From Phytoseiulus persimilis (taxonomy: Eukaryota > Arthropoda > Arachnida > Mesostigmata > Phytoseiidae), in the NCBI GenBank assembly GCA_037576195.1, contig CM075101.1, forward strand, positions 11,346,001-11,410,000: a stretch of 64,000 bases of DNA. Reading direction: 5' to 3'. Position 1 is the first letter of the stretch, and each line of letters begins with the position of its first letter. Both the position numbers and the translations under genes were made by a program. The notes under the pieces are model-generated. The model saw only the letters and a program-made list of their open reading frames with translations, had not been told where the DNA came from and did no database searches. Shown one piece after another: positions 1 through 14,000 of the stretch.

Positions 1-3000
1 TGACCGAGCAGGCGAGCATATGGTCTGTTTGTATGTTGGATTGTTGTATCCAACAGGAAAAGAACTCAATGTAACCTTGCGTGCGAAAAACAGGAGCCCA
101 GAGGAGGCTTGAGCCAGGCGACGAGAATGACTGCTTGGCTGGCTCGGCGGGCCGAGCGGCCGGCAGACCGACGAATTGGCGGAATGACAATGCAGCCAAC
201 CTCAACCTTCTGGTGTTACTGACGGCAATGAAAGCGGCTCGAGGATTAGCCCGAGATGGCTGCGATACGGATTAGAAGAACCAAAGGTAGCTAGCTGGCT
301 GGTTGCCTAGGTAGGGGGGAGGGAAGGAGGGAGACACACACACACACTGGTCGCGCTATACCAAGCGTACACACACGGCGAGCGAGCAAGTATGCTGATA
401 CAAGCCGAGACCTGGGTCGAGAATAGCCTCTTCAAATTGGATACAACCGGCAAAGCCAGGCAACCAACCAGTCACTCAGTCAGTCGACCAAGCAGTTTAC
501 ACTTCGAGGTGCGTTTTCCTGCGAAACTTGATTTGCCCAACAATCACTTTCAGGTTCAATGTTCAGAGCTAGCACATGAGGACGTGCGTGCACATTGAAC
601 TTTAGTTCGACCGGCTTCCAGACTGCACCGCACGAAATTTCCTCGTGCAGCCTCCCTTCGCTCATTCCCGAGGTGCAATTCTTGCCTCCAGACAAGGGGT
701 CAGAGAGCTACTTCGGAAGACGGTAGATCGAGCCGGCTCCCGGGTCAGAACCCAGTTCTCGAGGTCCGGTCTCCCGCTTGGAACAGCGTCGATGCTGGTT
801 CGGTATCGCATGCGGGTCTGCACGAGTGCTCTCGTCGTTTGGGATCGAGTTCCCGGGTCGCCTCCAGCGGGCTCCGTCTGACCAAACGATTTGGCATGCA
901 CGATACGCACTCGACTCCATTTCGGATTTTCCTCCGATGGAAATGACACAGCAAGAGATGGTGCCGTGAATGGATGCTCGAAAAACTCCGTGTTAGTAGT
1001 GAAGTTCCAATGGAGCATCGGATACAAAGTCTGTTGTCGGCCAGTGAGTCGGAACCCCCAGAGGGAGCGAGGCAGCAGAGTCGGCTGGCTAGCGGGCTAT
1101 AGGCTTTCCGACACAAAAAACGGATTTAGACTTCGCCCATAGCCCGGGTACAATGCAGCAAAGCTTAGAGCCAGAAATGGATATCCATCCTCCATGCATC
1201 TATGTCGTTCCGTACGTCCTCTGGTGGGTTGCTCTAAAAGCGAGCGAACCAACGAACGGACGAGCTCGGAGACCAATCCATGCAAGTCTGAAAGATCTAT
1301 CCGACGCGCCGCCGGCGAGTTCACAGAGATCGGCATTCGGTCGCTGCAGGGGCGTGAGCATGCATTGAGTACCATACAGACACTTGCTTGGAGAATGCTC
1401 CACTGAAATGCCACCGAGCAATTGATCCCGGCTCAAATGCAAAGCTCTCGACCTCAAGCACACGACGCGCGGGGAATCCGATTGAAACGTCCATGATCTC
1501 GGGATCATCCGCCGAATCGAGAGATTTTCCACTGCTCGTCAAGAACAAATGACTTCTTAACGGCTTACTGATGCTCACCTGACAACGATTTCCAGACCCG
1601 CCCTCCATCCTGATGATGGTCCAATCGGCCCAGAGATGGGCCGTCGAGCGAGCGAGAGTGCGCGAGAGGGCGTCAAATCCGCGAAGTTTCCAACACACAG
1701 CGGCTTCCAAAGGTCGGCAAACTCGCACCCATGCTCGAAGTTGTCATCGGGGACGTCGTTTGCGCGGACAAGACGCAGAGGTGGAGGAACGTGACACTGT
1801 GGCGGCGCGTTGGATTATTGGGTTTTGTCGGAGTTGACCAGATTACGTTTTTTTTTTTTTCGCTCTTCGCGACGAACATAACGACGCCGCCGGTGATGAT
1901 GAGGAGGACGGCCGCGGCGACGATGACGATGGCCAACAAGCTAGCCAGCAGCTCAGATCACGTGGCTGACGTGTGAAAAATCATCTAATATATTGTCGAT
2001 GTAGCCGCTATCGTCGACGTCGACGACGCCACTTACATGGAAAACATTCGGAGCGATCGCTCAGCTGCTCCAACACTGGTCTCCCGTCTCTCTGCTTCTC
2101 TTCCCGGTCGTCTCTCCTACTCTGCTGGCGGATGACCCGAAGCAAATTTATCGTTTTTATTGACATCAGTTCACCAATGAATCTGTCTTTTGGTAGGGCC
2201 AAAGTCTCGTAGGTCTGTTTGTTGAACCGCGACGCGAGCCGCTCAGTTCCAAGAAGTGTCCCACAAGCTCTCCTTCGAAGGCTCATGAGCTTCCGAAACG
2301 GGAAGCGAAGCAACGAACATTCCGACAAGCTTCTACGTGGCAGTGTCGGATGGGACGAGTTCTTCGAGAGCACTCTAGTCAATCATGGTTTCCGTTGCAA
2401 TCAGAAGCGGAGGGGCGCAGCCGAAAGTTGAGGGCCTTGGCCGCCTCATCGAGGGGAATATGGGCATCTTGGGTGCGATCCTCATTATCGCCTCCAAGAT
2501 GCTTGAGTTGTGGCTGCTCCACCGGCGAACCGGATGAATTGACTGGATATGAAATTACTCGCGAATCAGTCGGCCTCCCGAGTTGGTAGCCCTTGGCAAG
2601 CTTTCGGGAAGTTGTCAACAAATGGCGACAGGTGGCGCGCGGACATTCAAGTGATAGTGTTCGACTTTCACCAGATGCTCCGGACTCCTTCCGAGATTCC
2701 AAACTGTTGACGAGTTCCCTCCAGGGTCAATGAGCTCATTAGGAGATGTGCTCGACTCGGGAGTCCAACGGGTCGCCCACAAGCGTTCGTTCGTTCATTC
2801 ATTCCACCCAGTCTCCTAATTTTCGACGATCCACTGAAGAGTTCACAAAACAATGGAGCTGCTTGATTTTATGCCTGACAGCATTTGTGTGCCGTCATCT
2901 ATCTGGGATACGAGCACCTCATTCCAAAAACGACTATTTTCGATTTGCGACGAACACAATTCGCACACAGCTCGATTCCAGACTGCTCAGCTCGGCTCGA

Positions 3001-3816
3001 ACGGTGTTCGGACGCGCAGTCCAGTCTGTACCGAGGAAACATTGATAAAATACGACAAGCGCGAGAAGTAAGAGGAATACCATTTATTGTTGTATTGATG
3101 GTAATGGAAGATCAACATCACAATAACAGTTATCAGGGGAACGATGATGGCTGGCCGGTAAGAAGCAGGCGAGATTCTTACGCTGTAAACAGACAGCTCC
3201 GACACCGGTTCGAGATAACGCGGGCAAAGTGAAGCGGCTGCGCTCGAGCAAGGATGTTCCTCTATGATAAGACATTTTTCCCGTCCCGTCGGCTTCCCTA
3301 CTCCCCGTTCGATCCTTCTCATTTTCCTCGCAGACCCCTCCCGCCCCCTTCCCTGCCTCCGCTGCTATGGTTCCCGCACGCGGACACTCTTCCCTGCAAC
3401 TTCTTCTTCCTTTGGCAAACATTGACGAAACCCCTCCGCTAAAAATTGACACAACTGCTGCCCGAGCGGTTTCCATGCGCTCGACCAACGAACGCGGTGC
3501 CGCACCGACTGAGAAGTCCTTAGCGCATTCATGGTACGAGCAAGTTGGAACGAAGAAGCAGCCGTTGTCAAGAGAACTTCAATCGGGAGGTCAAACTCAG
3601 CCCCATGTTGGAAGGTCGGCTGCGATGGATCCCGTGCCGTGAGGTCACCCTGAACAGGAAGTCGCGCGTCAGAGCCTCGTGTTGGTACGAATTCAAAAAT
3701 GACTTTTCCGCTGAGAGACGACTGCCAAAGCAACAAGCGAGCAGGCCATCCACCGTTGCAGTAAGTCAGCCCTCTAGCTTCCCTGCCTCTCAAAGCCGGG
3801 CTTAGCCTCTGGAGTG

Positions 3817-3829
3817 GGATTACGGATTA
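3817..3829 (+). promoter_or_regulatory. Tandem GGATTA pair
   Basis: Two GGATTA motifs start 7 bp apart (3817 and 3824) on the same strand, followed by an AT-rich GATTATTATCC string. This spacing could bind two K50 homeodomains side by side. Role inferred. Confidence 0.25.
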
Positions 3830-5459
3830 GATTATTATCCTTATGCAAAAGTAGCGGATCTGATGACCAAGCTATCTAGCGAGAACGGTACCAACCAACC
3901 TATTTATCTACCCACCCGCTCGGTTTCCTTGCATCTGCAGAATTGCCCACAAAATCAATCGCTGTTTTTGTCCCCTTGAAAGCCACTCCATGAACGATTA
4001 TCTCACTCTCCTGATGTACATATATATCCGAGGACCTCTGGAGCGGAGTAATGGATACGCAACATGACGTCATGACGGGAGTTCACAGCTAGTTTCGTTG
4101 CTGCTCGGTTTTGGTGTGAATGGAAAAGAACTCCGTGATGTTCGATGTCCCCTCGAGGAGAGATTGTCTCCTGCGCTCGCAGTAATGGAGGAGCGGCACA
4201 GCGGATCCGTGATAGGGGGAAGCGCACAGTGGTTTGATGGATGGCTCGAGGGAAGTGGGTGTACGAATAAACGAATGTATGAAAAGCCCAACAGGACCAC
4301 CTGTCAGCGCCGCTAAGTAAGGTTGGCTGAGAGTGCGCGTCCTGTCAGAACCTGCAAGTTGTCATCGAAATGTCACAGTTTCCCGCTGAGATCTGTAAAC
4401 ACAATTAGCCGAGTCACTTCGAATATTGAATGCGTTGTCTCCCCGACGGTATTTATAGTACCAGCCTCCCCTCCGCTGTGGAATCCAGTCCCGGGCTCCG
4501 ACGACTCTGCGATGGAGAAACTACAGCAGAGCAAGTTTCCAGTGGCGCTCAGAATCACCAAGTGGGAACCTCTTTTAGCGTAGGACTGAGACCCGAGCGT
4601 CCCGCGAATTCCGCCTCGTGGCTCAATATGAACGTATCGAAAACGCCTAGCTTCGGACACAGCTGCGCCTCAACCTCGCCTTCCTTGCCTTTGACCCTGT
4701 TCTATTAGTGTCTAGCTTGCTGCTAATGGTGTGATGTCAGGACTGTGGAACGTTCCCTAGAACGCGCGCACGTGTCCATCCCCAGCTACTCCAGAGCTGC
4801 GAGGGACGCGCTGGTCGGTTGGGTGTCACGTTTCGCGTATCTCAGAACATGCGCGCTCGCCCGCGCGCCCGCCCGCTTGCCGCCCTCCCGCGTGTGCCAA
4901 GGTGTCTATTTTCATTCGTCGTGCAACACCTTCGGTCCCACGCTGGTCTCAAATATCAGTGTTTGAACATTGTTGAAACTTATTGCATATTACGCCCTAA
5001 GCGCTCGCTAAGTATTCGGCGCAAGAAAACGGGGGAGGGGGTTCCTTTTCTCCTATTGTTCCTCGGAGAGTTCGGGCGGCGAATGGGTCGTGATACGAGA
5101 GTTCTCCAAGCCGAGTCCAACTGACGAGAATTTCTGGTAGGATTCTCTTCTGTCCTTTCCTTTTCAGAGGTGACAAGAACGGGAACCATGAGACCGTCCC
5201 CAGGTGGGAGCTCGAGCTGACGGGATCTCAGCAGCCGTCACGTTCGTCTTTTCTACGGTCCGACTCCCAGGGTTCATCTGGAGAGGGCAGCTCCGTCGGG
5301 GGGATGGCGGCGCTCACATCCCATATGATCATTAGCTCGTTCCGTCGACTGTCCTCTCCGCTGCGCCCTGTTTGTCCCTCGTTACAGGCCTGGTACTGCT
5401 TTCGCTCACTGTCAGTCACAATGGCACTCCAGAGAATGACGTATAACTCTCATATCGCC

Positions 5460-6037
5460 TAATCCCGGGCCCCTTTCCGTTGGTTCATACTCCGGAGCCG
5501 CTCAGATTGCTGCGATGGTCGCTCATGGTCGCCGCGGTACTTCAAGCACCTCAAGTACCCATGCCCCCCGCGGACATTCTGACATAATTAGCATGGCACA
5601 GCAAAAGCCGAGCTAATCTTGGATTAGGTGGCATGACAGTCGTCGCAGCCTCGACCAGGGCCATGTTAATCCAGACCGAGTAGGTCTCTGTGTTCCTTGC
5701 CCATCCGTCCGACTGCCGCCTGCCCTCTTGCCATATCAGTTTTTGTCATTTTTCCTCAAAACGCGGATTATCATCTGCATTCTGCTTCTGGCTCTCTCCC
5801 GAGAGTGAAAGCCGTTCAGCTGAGGCCTCGAACGAATCTTCGGCGTTGCTGAAACCGCAAGCGTCTGCCGGGGGTAAATTGTCAACCGTAAGAAAATGTA
5901 TTGGATTAGTTGGTTCGATTCATTCCGTCCTAATTCTTTCGACACCCTGAACATCACAACATCGGTGCCGCGACGTTGTTAGCTGCAGCCGCCAACGACG
6001 CGTTGTCGCTTCGTCTTAGCTCCGAACAGCCTAATCC
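5460..6037. promoter_or_regulatory. Homotypic cluster of TAATCC sites (candidate K50-homeodomain enhancer)
   Basis: Six exact TAATCC/GGATTA hexamers occur within 578 bp, at 5460, 5621, 5667, 5765, 5903 and 6032, where about 0.3 are expected by chance. A TAATCT variant and a TAATTA lie beside the second. TAATCC is the established site of lysine-50 homeodomains (Bicoid, Otx, Pitx, Gsc). The only gene downstream in this window, about 14 kb away, encodes such a protein. An autoregulatory or cross-regulatory enhancer is inferred from motif density alone. Confidence 0.45.
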
Positions 6038-8004
6038 GAGATACGCAATTGCGTCCTCCAACCGACCAGAAAAGACTCTACTGAGCATCAATCAAGCCAT
6101 CCCTCGATCCATGCCTGTCCAGCCGTTCACGGAGAGACCGAACTGAGGACCTCGAAGCTCCCAGGCGACGAGCTTGTTGGCACTTGACCACCTATGGGCG
6201 CCACGACCTGACCAGCCGTCGGGGGGATCGCAGATTCGAGAACTCGATTCAGGACGCTTTCCAGTGATGGATGTCTTACCTCGGACTCGCCTCAGCTCGC
6301 TCTCAGGATCTCGGCTCGGGCCAGGGTTCGTTCTCGGACTGCAACAAAGTTCTATCTGAGTCAGACCAGCCGAAAACCAGAGGCGGCGCATGCAGGCGTA
6401 ATAAGAAAAAGGTAACTTTCCCTTTGAGGACGGACGACCCGGACAACGAGGCCCTTAGCAGCGAGAGGAGGTCTTGTTGGAGAAGCGCTTGTTAGGAGGG
6501 AGATGAGCACGGCGACGGCCGAGAGGGGAGAGCCCACACGCGACCCGCCAGGACCCTGGACGGGCGAGCGAACCAACTAACCAACCAGCGAACCGACAGA
6601 TCCAATGAACCAGCCAAAGAACGAAGGAGGTCTGCCAATTAATTGGCCTGACTCCAGCGACGGCGGTGCCGATGGGACCCGCGGAAAAAATCGCTTTCAG
6701 TTTGAGCCGCTGCTACAAAGAGCGGCGAGCGGGCGGACAGACGGGAATATACGACGCTAGCGAGGCATAGCGGCGCGGGAGGGAGCTACATATGCTCCTC
6801 TTGCCCACCTGCACCACTCGCAAGGTAACTTGCTCCGCTGGCTGTCTGACTACGACGGTGATGGTGCACTTGGTGGTGCTGCCGCCGCTGCAGCTCCTGA
6901 CGGTGGCCCGGTTGTCTTCTTTTTGTTCCCTTTAGTAATCCGCTTTGCGTTCCCGCTCGAATGTTCTCTCGGAGGGCCGATGCTCTCGTCCGTCGTCATG
7001 CTTGTTCTTGTACTTCTGCCAAACTAGTGAAATAATGAGCCTGTCGGCGGCTGCCAATGAGCCTCCGCGACCGCGGCAGCGGCGACTACCACAACAACGT
7101 AGTCGTCGTCTGCGAGCGCGAACTCCGTTGTCTCGAAACTCGCGATCTTCAATGAACGAGACGAGCGGAGAATACTTTTTCACTCCAAGGTTGAGAAAAG
7201 GATGAGATGAAGCATGCTAGGGGAAGGAGGAGGAGGAGCCAGTGATTTCGGTATCCTTGAGAGGACCTCGATTTCACTGAGCGTGGTCAAGACCGAGAGC
7301 CGTTGGCGGAGAGAGGTCTTCCTCGGAGAGACGTCCCTGAACAAAACAAACATCTCGCAACGTCGAGCGGCTGGCGCGAGAGTGCAGTCGGAGGAAGAAA
7401 GGAAGCAACGCTAGAGAAAACAATGGGAAAATGTGGAAAGAAAGTAAAAATCTCCCCGAAAGGGGTAAAAGCCTTCTTATGTTTCGAGGCAGCAATACAG
7501 AGTTGCCGCTCGGCGAGTTTTCCCGGCCCGCCCGCCCGCCTGCCTTCTTCCCCGCCGCCGTGCGCTCGGGCGGGAGCCGAGTTCGCTGCACAGTGTGGAG
7601 GAGCGGGAAACCCGGGAAATCGAGGGGCCGAGAATCGGAAGCATCGCGTGGGAGGAAGAAGGGTCGAGACGAGAGGAGGGAATAGAATGGGCAGGGGCTC
7701 CTAAGCCTCCTCCTCCTTCTCCTCGGGAGGCAGCCAGCCAGCTAGGTTGGCGGCGGCGGGTGGTGGTGGCGGTGGGTTATAAGCTGCTGCTGCTGCAGCA
7801 AACCCTAAAAGGGTCTGCCCGCCTGCCATCTTGCTTGCTCTCTCGTTCGCCTTCGTTCGCTCGCCCCGCACAGCGTTCACTCTACGAGACCGACACATAC
7901 CAAAATGCCCCCTATCCGAGGCAAGCCAAGCGAGTAGGCAACGGTGCCCTAATGGAGCGCTTTGCAGGAGGCCCGAGGGAGTTCTCTAGTTGGTCGGGAC
8001 AAGG

Positions 8005-8052
8005 GTCGGATGGATGGATTGATTGATGGATGCGTTGACTGATGGATTGACG
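8005..8052 (+). repeat. GGAT/TGAT tetranucleotide repeat
   Basis: Imperfect tandem run of GGAT, TGAT and similar units. Simple-sequence repeat. Confidence 0.7.
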
Positions 8053-11000
8053 GCGGGCCGGCGGTGCGTCCCCACAGGGCGGGCAGCGATGCGTTGCTTC
8101 AAGGGCCCTGGAATTGTGAGAGAATTCCAGAAAGCATCAGCCCCCTCGAAGAATCACGGCGACAGTTCATGCCGGGATAGGGTGGTCGGGAGATTGGAAG
8201 CTCTGGGGACGGGCTCTGGGGACGGGCTCTGAGTCGCCGTGGTGAGGAGGAGCAAATGGAAGACTGCCGCGAGGAGCGCTAATTCTTCTCGAGTCTCCCT
8301 CGTTCGCACTGTTTTCATGGAAGCCTCATTGCTCCAGTGCGAATGAATTATGCAGCACATCGTCGTTTCACCGCAAACTGCTCTTGTTCAGACGTTGATG
8401 CCATTTTCAGTGGATGTAATTGGTCTGAGCTGAGTCTGTTTTGAGGACAGACCGGATAACTGGGAGAATATTTTCGAACGAGGAGCGTTCTAGTTCCTTC
8501 GACGTCGGAGATTCTGTGACCTCTTCACCCGTTGTGACTGCTCTTCTAAGTCACGCGAGCAGGTGAGCTTCCCGCGTCTGGGCTCCGGGCCGCACACAGA
8601 CCAGCGAATGATTCCAAGCGGACAGAAGCGGAGCGCGAAGAATTATGTGGCTTCCCGTGTGAGGTGTCTGTTTTTCTACTTTGACCACTTGACCGTGGCC
8701 GGAGCGTCTGAGTGGACGGCTCAGTGAATCGCTACTTGGAAGGCTCCGTGCTCGAGCGAACAACTGGTTAGTTGATAGAAATTCGTGGTTCGTGCCAATG
8801 TTTACAATACAGTCCTGGGGCTGGAGGAACAACAATGAAGAAGCTTCACGGCCAAGATATGAATATCGGTGTCGAGAACAATGATTCGTGAACGAGTCTG
8901 GTGACTGACTGGACCAGCTCGGCTCGAATGAAATCTCAATCGATGTCACAATGCGGACCACCCGAGCGACAGTGGATTCTCGTCAAAACTGACACCTTCA
9001 TCACACGCCATACACCCAGACATCGCCGAAGTAAGAGACGCACCGAAAACTAGACAGATCCCCACCGCACAAGTTGCTCCCCAATCGGAACATCCGCTGG
9101 TCTCTCCTTCGCATCGATTCTCCGATCGGCTTATCCGAGACGATCCAGCGCATGAATCAACGGTGTGCAACCGGGAGCTCGAAAACCCGGCAGCTCCCGG
9201 CCTGTAACCGAATCAACGGCGTTTTTCAAACATCTAGCGGCTGCGTTCTCCGTCCTTTCCGCGCAAGCTGCACAGTCCTATGAAATGGTCGATGGAATGA
9301 TTGAGTATGATCATTCTCTGGTTGGGGAACAGATAATCAAAATCTGGAGAGAGTCGAGGAAAGCGTGGAGGGGACCCCTTACTAAGGCATTGTGTCCATT
9401 CTAAGCGGGAAGCCCTCTCTCGCCAAAGTGAAAGAGAACGTCGTCTCCATGCGTCTCGGAAGCTGGAAACTGCGACTTCGGCTCCATGCGTCTTCGACGA
9501 GGAAGAGGTTCAGAAGCATGAACAAATTAGAACATAGAAACAATCCTGAGCCTCAGATAGGAGTCATTAGTCGAGACCGGCTCAGTTCATGAAGACGTTA
9601 CTCTGATAGGAATCTCTCCTACTTGAGGCGTATTATCTAGCTTGCGGTCTGTCGTGCTGAGATGAGCTCTTGTGTGCTTGTACGCTCAGGTAGTCTCGAT
9701 ATAGTTTGTCAAAAAGCGGCATCTTGCTTCCTTGAGCTCTCGCCCTCAGTGGTCGATTTTCTCTCGCGCTCGCAGGCACGCTCGGCGGCTGGCTGGTCGG
9801 TTGGTTCGCTCGCTCGTCCTTGTGTACAGGAATGTGATGTATGCGTTGAGATTAGCCCTAGATTAGGCTGCTCGTCTTCTTGTTGCGGATTATAAATAAG
9901 TAACTCATGTGGATGTCTTCTTTTTTTCATAAATTGACAAGATGCGTTCGAGCGTGTGCGGCCATCCACCCTCCTCCTCCGCCTCTCGACACGCTAATGA
10001 ACGTCCCGAGCGCGTGCCGATCTGCGTCCGTGCTGCATTTGTTGTTGTGACACCTCCGCGATCCCGACATTCTCGCGAACGCTCACCGTGGTTGGACGGA
10101 GTCCCAGTTCCGACTGAGTTGGAAGTGGTGTCCAGGTCAGTCCTAGCCCCGGAGCTTTTGAGAGAGATTCTAGTGATCACTGATCACCAAAGCTCGAGAA
10201 GGCTCACCATGGAATTTCGAGGTGTAGCCTTCTCTTTGGTAGTTTGCCACTCGGCTCTGTCTCAGAGATCGATGTTTCCTGTGACGGCTCGGTCGGCGCG
10301 GACTGTCGATTGAGAATGAAGTAAATACTAGGCGGGCGATTCGTCAAATCATCACGTTTTTCGTTACCTTTTCTCCTCTTGACGCTTATCGTCGACAAGC
10401 GAGGAGGAGGCAAAGCACGAGGCGAATTCGGTTTTGACCGTGCTTCTGCTACCGAAATCCTCGTTCCGTTTTTTTTTTGTTTCTGCGCGCCGTTCAATCA
10501 TCGGCGAAGGCGCGCCGATTTTTCAGCGAGATACGTACTGTGCGGAAAGGAAACACGTTTCATTTTTTTTCGCTGTCGTCGCTTCTTCGCACATTCTCTG
10601 AAACATTTTGCCAATCGAAATATTGGGACGAGAGCCTGAAAAATTCAAGATAATCATCCAATGCGACGGGACAGGGATACTCCTAGCCCTAAATGAGCTT
10701 TGTGTGTGCTCGGAAGAAGTATCCGCCGACATCTTCATCCGCTCGATTCAGTATCAATGTATTTTGATGTGGGTATGAGTAACGCAGAGTCGTCAGAAGA
10801 AGATGAGGGAAGGGGGCCAAAGAGGAAACTATAGATGAGGACAGAAAGCAGGTTTGAGTGTGGTTGTGACATGCAGTGTCCTCATTGAATGAGCACTGTT
10901 TGGCGCTCATTGTCGAACACTGCTGGAGCCCGCCGGCACATAGAGTTCCATTGTACGCAGGTGGAGTCTCGCTATCAACCAATGGCTTTCATAAACGTAA

Positions 11001-14000
11001 CACCAAACTAATATGTCAAAATGTTGATGCGTTCAGGCGGTGACGACCGGGATTCTCTGCCCAATGCGTTCGCTGACGAGCTCAAGTGTTTGCACGCCAG
11101 CAGTCAAATCAACACGGACACTTCGCCCCAGTCACCCTGAATTCTCTCATATACGAGCTCTCCGTACGTAGCTGATGTATCTCTTGATCCGAAACCATGG
11201 ACCGGAACCCGATACTCCCAAATCTCTGAGAGAACCTGGAGCTCGGAGCGAGTCCCTAGTATTCGAGCCTGGGAACGAGATCGCAGGACATTCTCTGGCC
11301 ATGAAGAACTGCGTGATATACATAATGTAAATCGACTATTCCTTGTTCCTGATCGGGCACTGTTCCACTAACGTGAGCTCCCCTCCCCCGCCTCCCAGGT
11401 TGACGGTAAGGGCTAACAAAGGAGGCAAGAAGGTGCCTTTCGTCTTTGGCAGTTCTCTGAAGAACAACAGAGGAAGAAACAATCGAACCGCAAGTAGCGC
11501 GTGACTACGTGACTACGAGTTCCTGAATGGCACCACAAGCGTCACAGACGTTCTGACTCGGGAGGTCCGTGTGAGGACTCCTGAGAGCGGCCGACTCAGA
11601 AGAAGGCAAAGGGTTCAAACATGGAATGAGTATTTTCTGGCCTTCGCGTCTGTCATTCCTACTGTCCAGCTTCATTAGGACTCTGCACGTAATGATCGGT
11701 GCACGCAGCTCGCCCTTCAAGTTTTGACGGCGTGGATGAAGCTCATTGAATATTGGCGGAATCTCAGGTGAAAAGTCAGGACCTTCGTCGATCCACCGAT
11801 CCGGTAATGTTTGCTCGAATGCTTAGTCAGGATAGAAAGTGCTTCCGGCATCAAGAGACCGCATGGCTTATCCGGATAGTCGGCTAAGCTAAGTGTAAAG
11901 CTCCTACTACTACTATGGCCGCTGGTGGTTGTAGTGGCTGTGATACTCTCCGTCATGATCTGGGCCTGAGTGGGGGCTCTATCGGAATAATGTAAATCCG
12001 CCGAGGAGTGTATTTAGAGTCAGATGGGATAAATGGCCCGCGTGAAAGGATGGCTAGAGGGATGGATCGCCGGCAGAGGCAAATTGCTCGACCGAACTCA
12101 CAATGGCCAACAGATTGGACTCGGCTAAGATCTAGCGATCATCTTCGCACGGCTTAAGGCAGTACAATTCGACGACATCGACGATCACGTCGGAGATCAT
12201 GCAGTCGAAGCTTGAGACTTAGGGCCAGGCGGCAGCGCGGGCCTGAAGAAAAAGAAGAATTTTCGGGTTCCCCATTCTAAAGTTCGCATGGGCTTAGTCC
12301 GTCAACAGCCACCTGCATTTGCGTCTTCTTAGGAGGAGATCTATGACACACACAAGCGCCAGATGTGAATTCAGTTGACTTCTATCGTAGGCGCATGGTC
12401 AGCTTAATCCGTAAGTCGGTTTTTGTTGTTAAAGCAACGAAAATGTTAAGCTCCCAGGAATCCAATGCCAGATTGCCACTGCTCGAACAAATTGCTACGA
12501 GGCCCTCCGGTAAGTCAGTCAGCCGGCTAACTTACCGGCGGTTTGGTTGACCGTCGAGTCAGAAGTGCATGGATTCGAACTGCTGAGGAGCTACTCCGAA
12601 AAGAGCCGGCAGAAGACGAAAGTCGATCAGGTGATTAAGTAGCCGCGAGTGGGCGCTTGGCTTAGCACAAAGTCCCGCTTCCGGACTCTTAGGATATCTT
12701 CAAACGACAAACTCGAAGGAGTCTCGGTGTGAGCCCAATTTGCAGACGAAGATTCCTATCGACTGCCTCTACACATAGAAGTATGATACAACCGAAATAT
12801 CTCAGTTATCGTCATCGGAAGTCGCAATATCAGCAGAACACGAGCCCCGATGACCATATGGTTGGGATGCCGCATCCCAGGTCCTGGGTCTCCGCATTCG
12901 GCTTCCTAGTGTGAAAAACCCGGATTCCGGAGCCGGGGCCGACTTGGATTTCAGTCGAATCGTGCGCAATGTCGGTCGAGTTCCAGTGAGCTCAGCAACG
13001 GCATTCGAGAAATGCGTCGCTGCTATCGCAGCTGTGAAGTCGGTCGATGTTCGAAGTCAGTGAGGGTCAACTCATTTTTCTCTCGGTCGATTCCGAACAC
13101 TGAGGCTGTTTGCACTGAGCACCCCCGAATGATACACCTGATGACAGCAGACACGACCCCCGCGCTTTGAGCTACGTAACCCCGTAGTTGTTCTCTGAGG
13201 ATTTTCTCTTCGACTTCGCACTCGATTCCCGCTCTCTCTCACAGCCAGCACCTGATGGCATTCCTCGGAGGCGATGTCACACCTGCGCGCGTCGTCCCTG
13301 CGTCCAACCGTACTCCACCGAACGCCGTCTCGGCCGGCCGAACCTGTGTGCACCGTCCCCTATTTGCACAGACTCACGCCCGCGAACCACCCAAAGCATT
13401 ATTATCGACTAGCCCATTTATGGACTTCTTTCGCGGAATCCGGTCCCGTCCGTCTGTTCGGGGCGGCTTCACCGGGCTTCCCGTCTGATTTCTGAGACGC
13501 GAGATCCTGGGGCGGCGCGCTCCTGTGGGAATCACCGAGATCGTCCTTCAAGGGAAACATGCTCCTCAGACGAGCCCGTTCCGTGAGTCGAAGCTATTTT
13601 TCTCACGGCGACAGGGAGCGGGAGGATCCAAATCGAAGTTTTCTGTGGAATAGTCGGAACCGTGTCGCGAATGGGGCGAAGGGCAAGCCGATTGTCTCTC
13701 TTCTCCCTCGGTACTCTTCGACGTCCTGCATTCGGGGACAGCGTAAAAGTTGTGCTGCGAAGAATGGCGGCTAATGACATATTTGGATATCAAGGGGATG
13801 GATGTGTGAGGTGTCTGATCTGAGTCATCTTTGCTAACAGGAGGCCACAGCTATGCTGAGGCTGCGGAGAGCCAATATTTGCTCGAGCCTCCACAGGTGC
13901 TGAAGCCGATGTCCACGTTCCCACCCGGCTCTCACAGGCAATCTCTAAAAAAAGTCAAATCTTTCCTCCCGCTTCTTCGCTCGGAGAGCCACTCGAACTT

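Noticed and set aside
6830-7027. Alanine-rich plus frame with a hydrophobic end
   Set aside because: Arises from a GCC/CTG-rich simple stretch. No start context or splice partner.
7760-7910. TATA-like TTATAA with downstream CTG repeat as a promoter
   Set aside because: No coding exon or splice donor can be tied to it, so a promoter call is unsupported.
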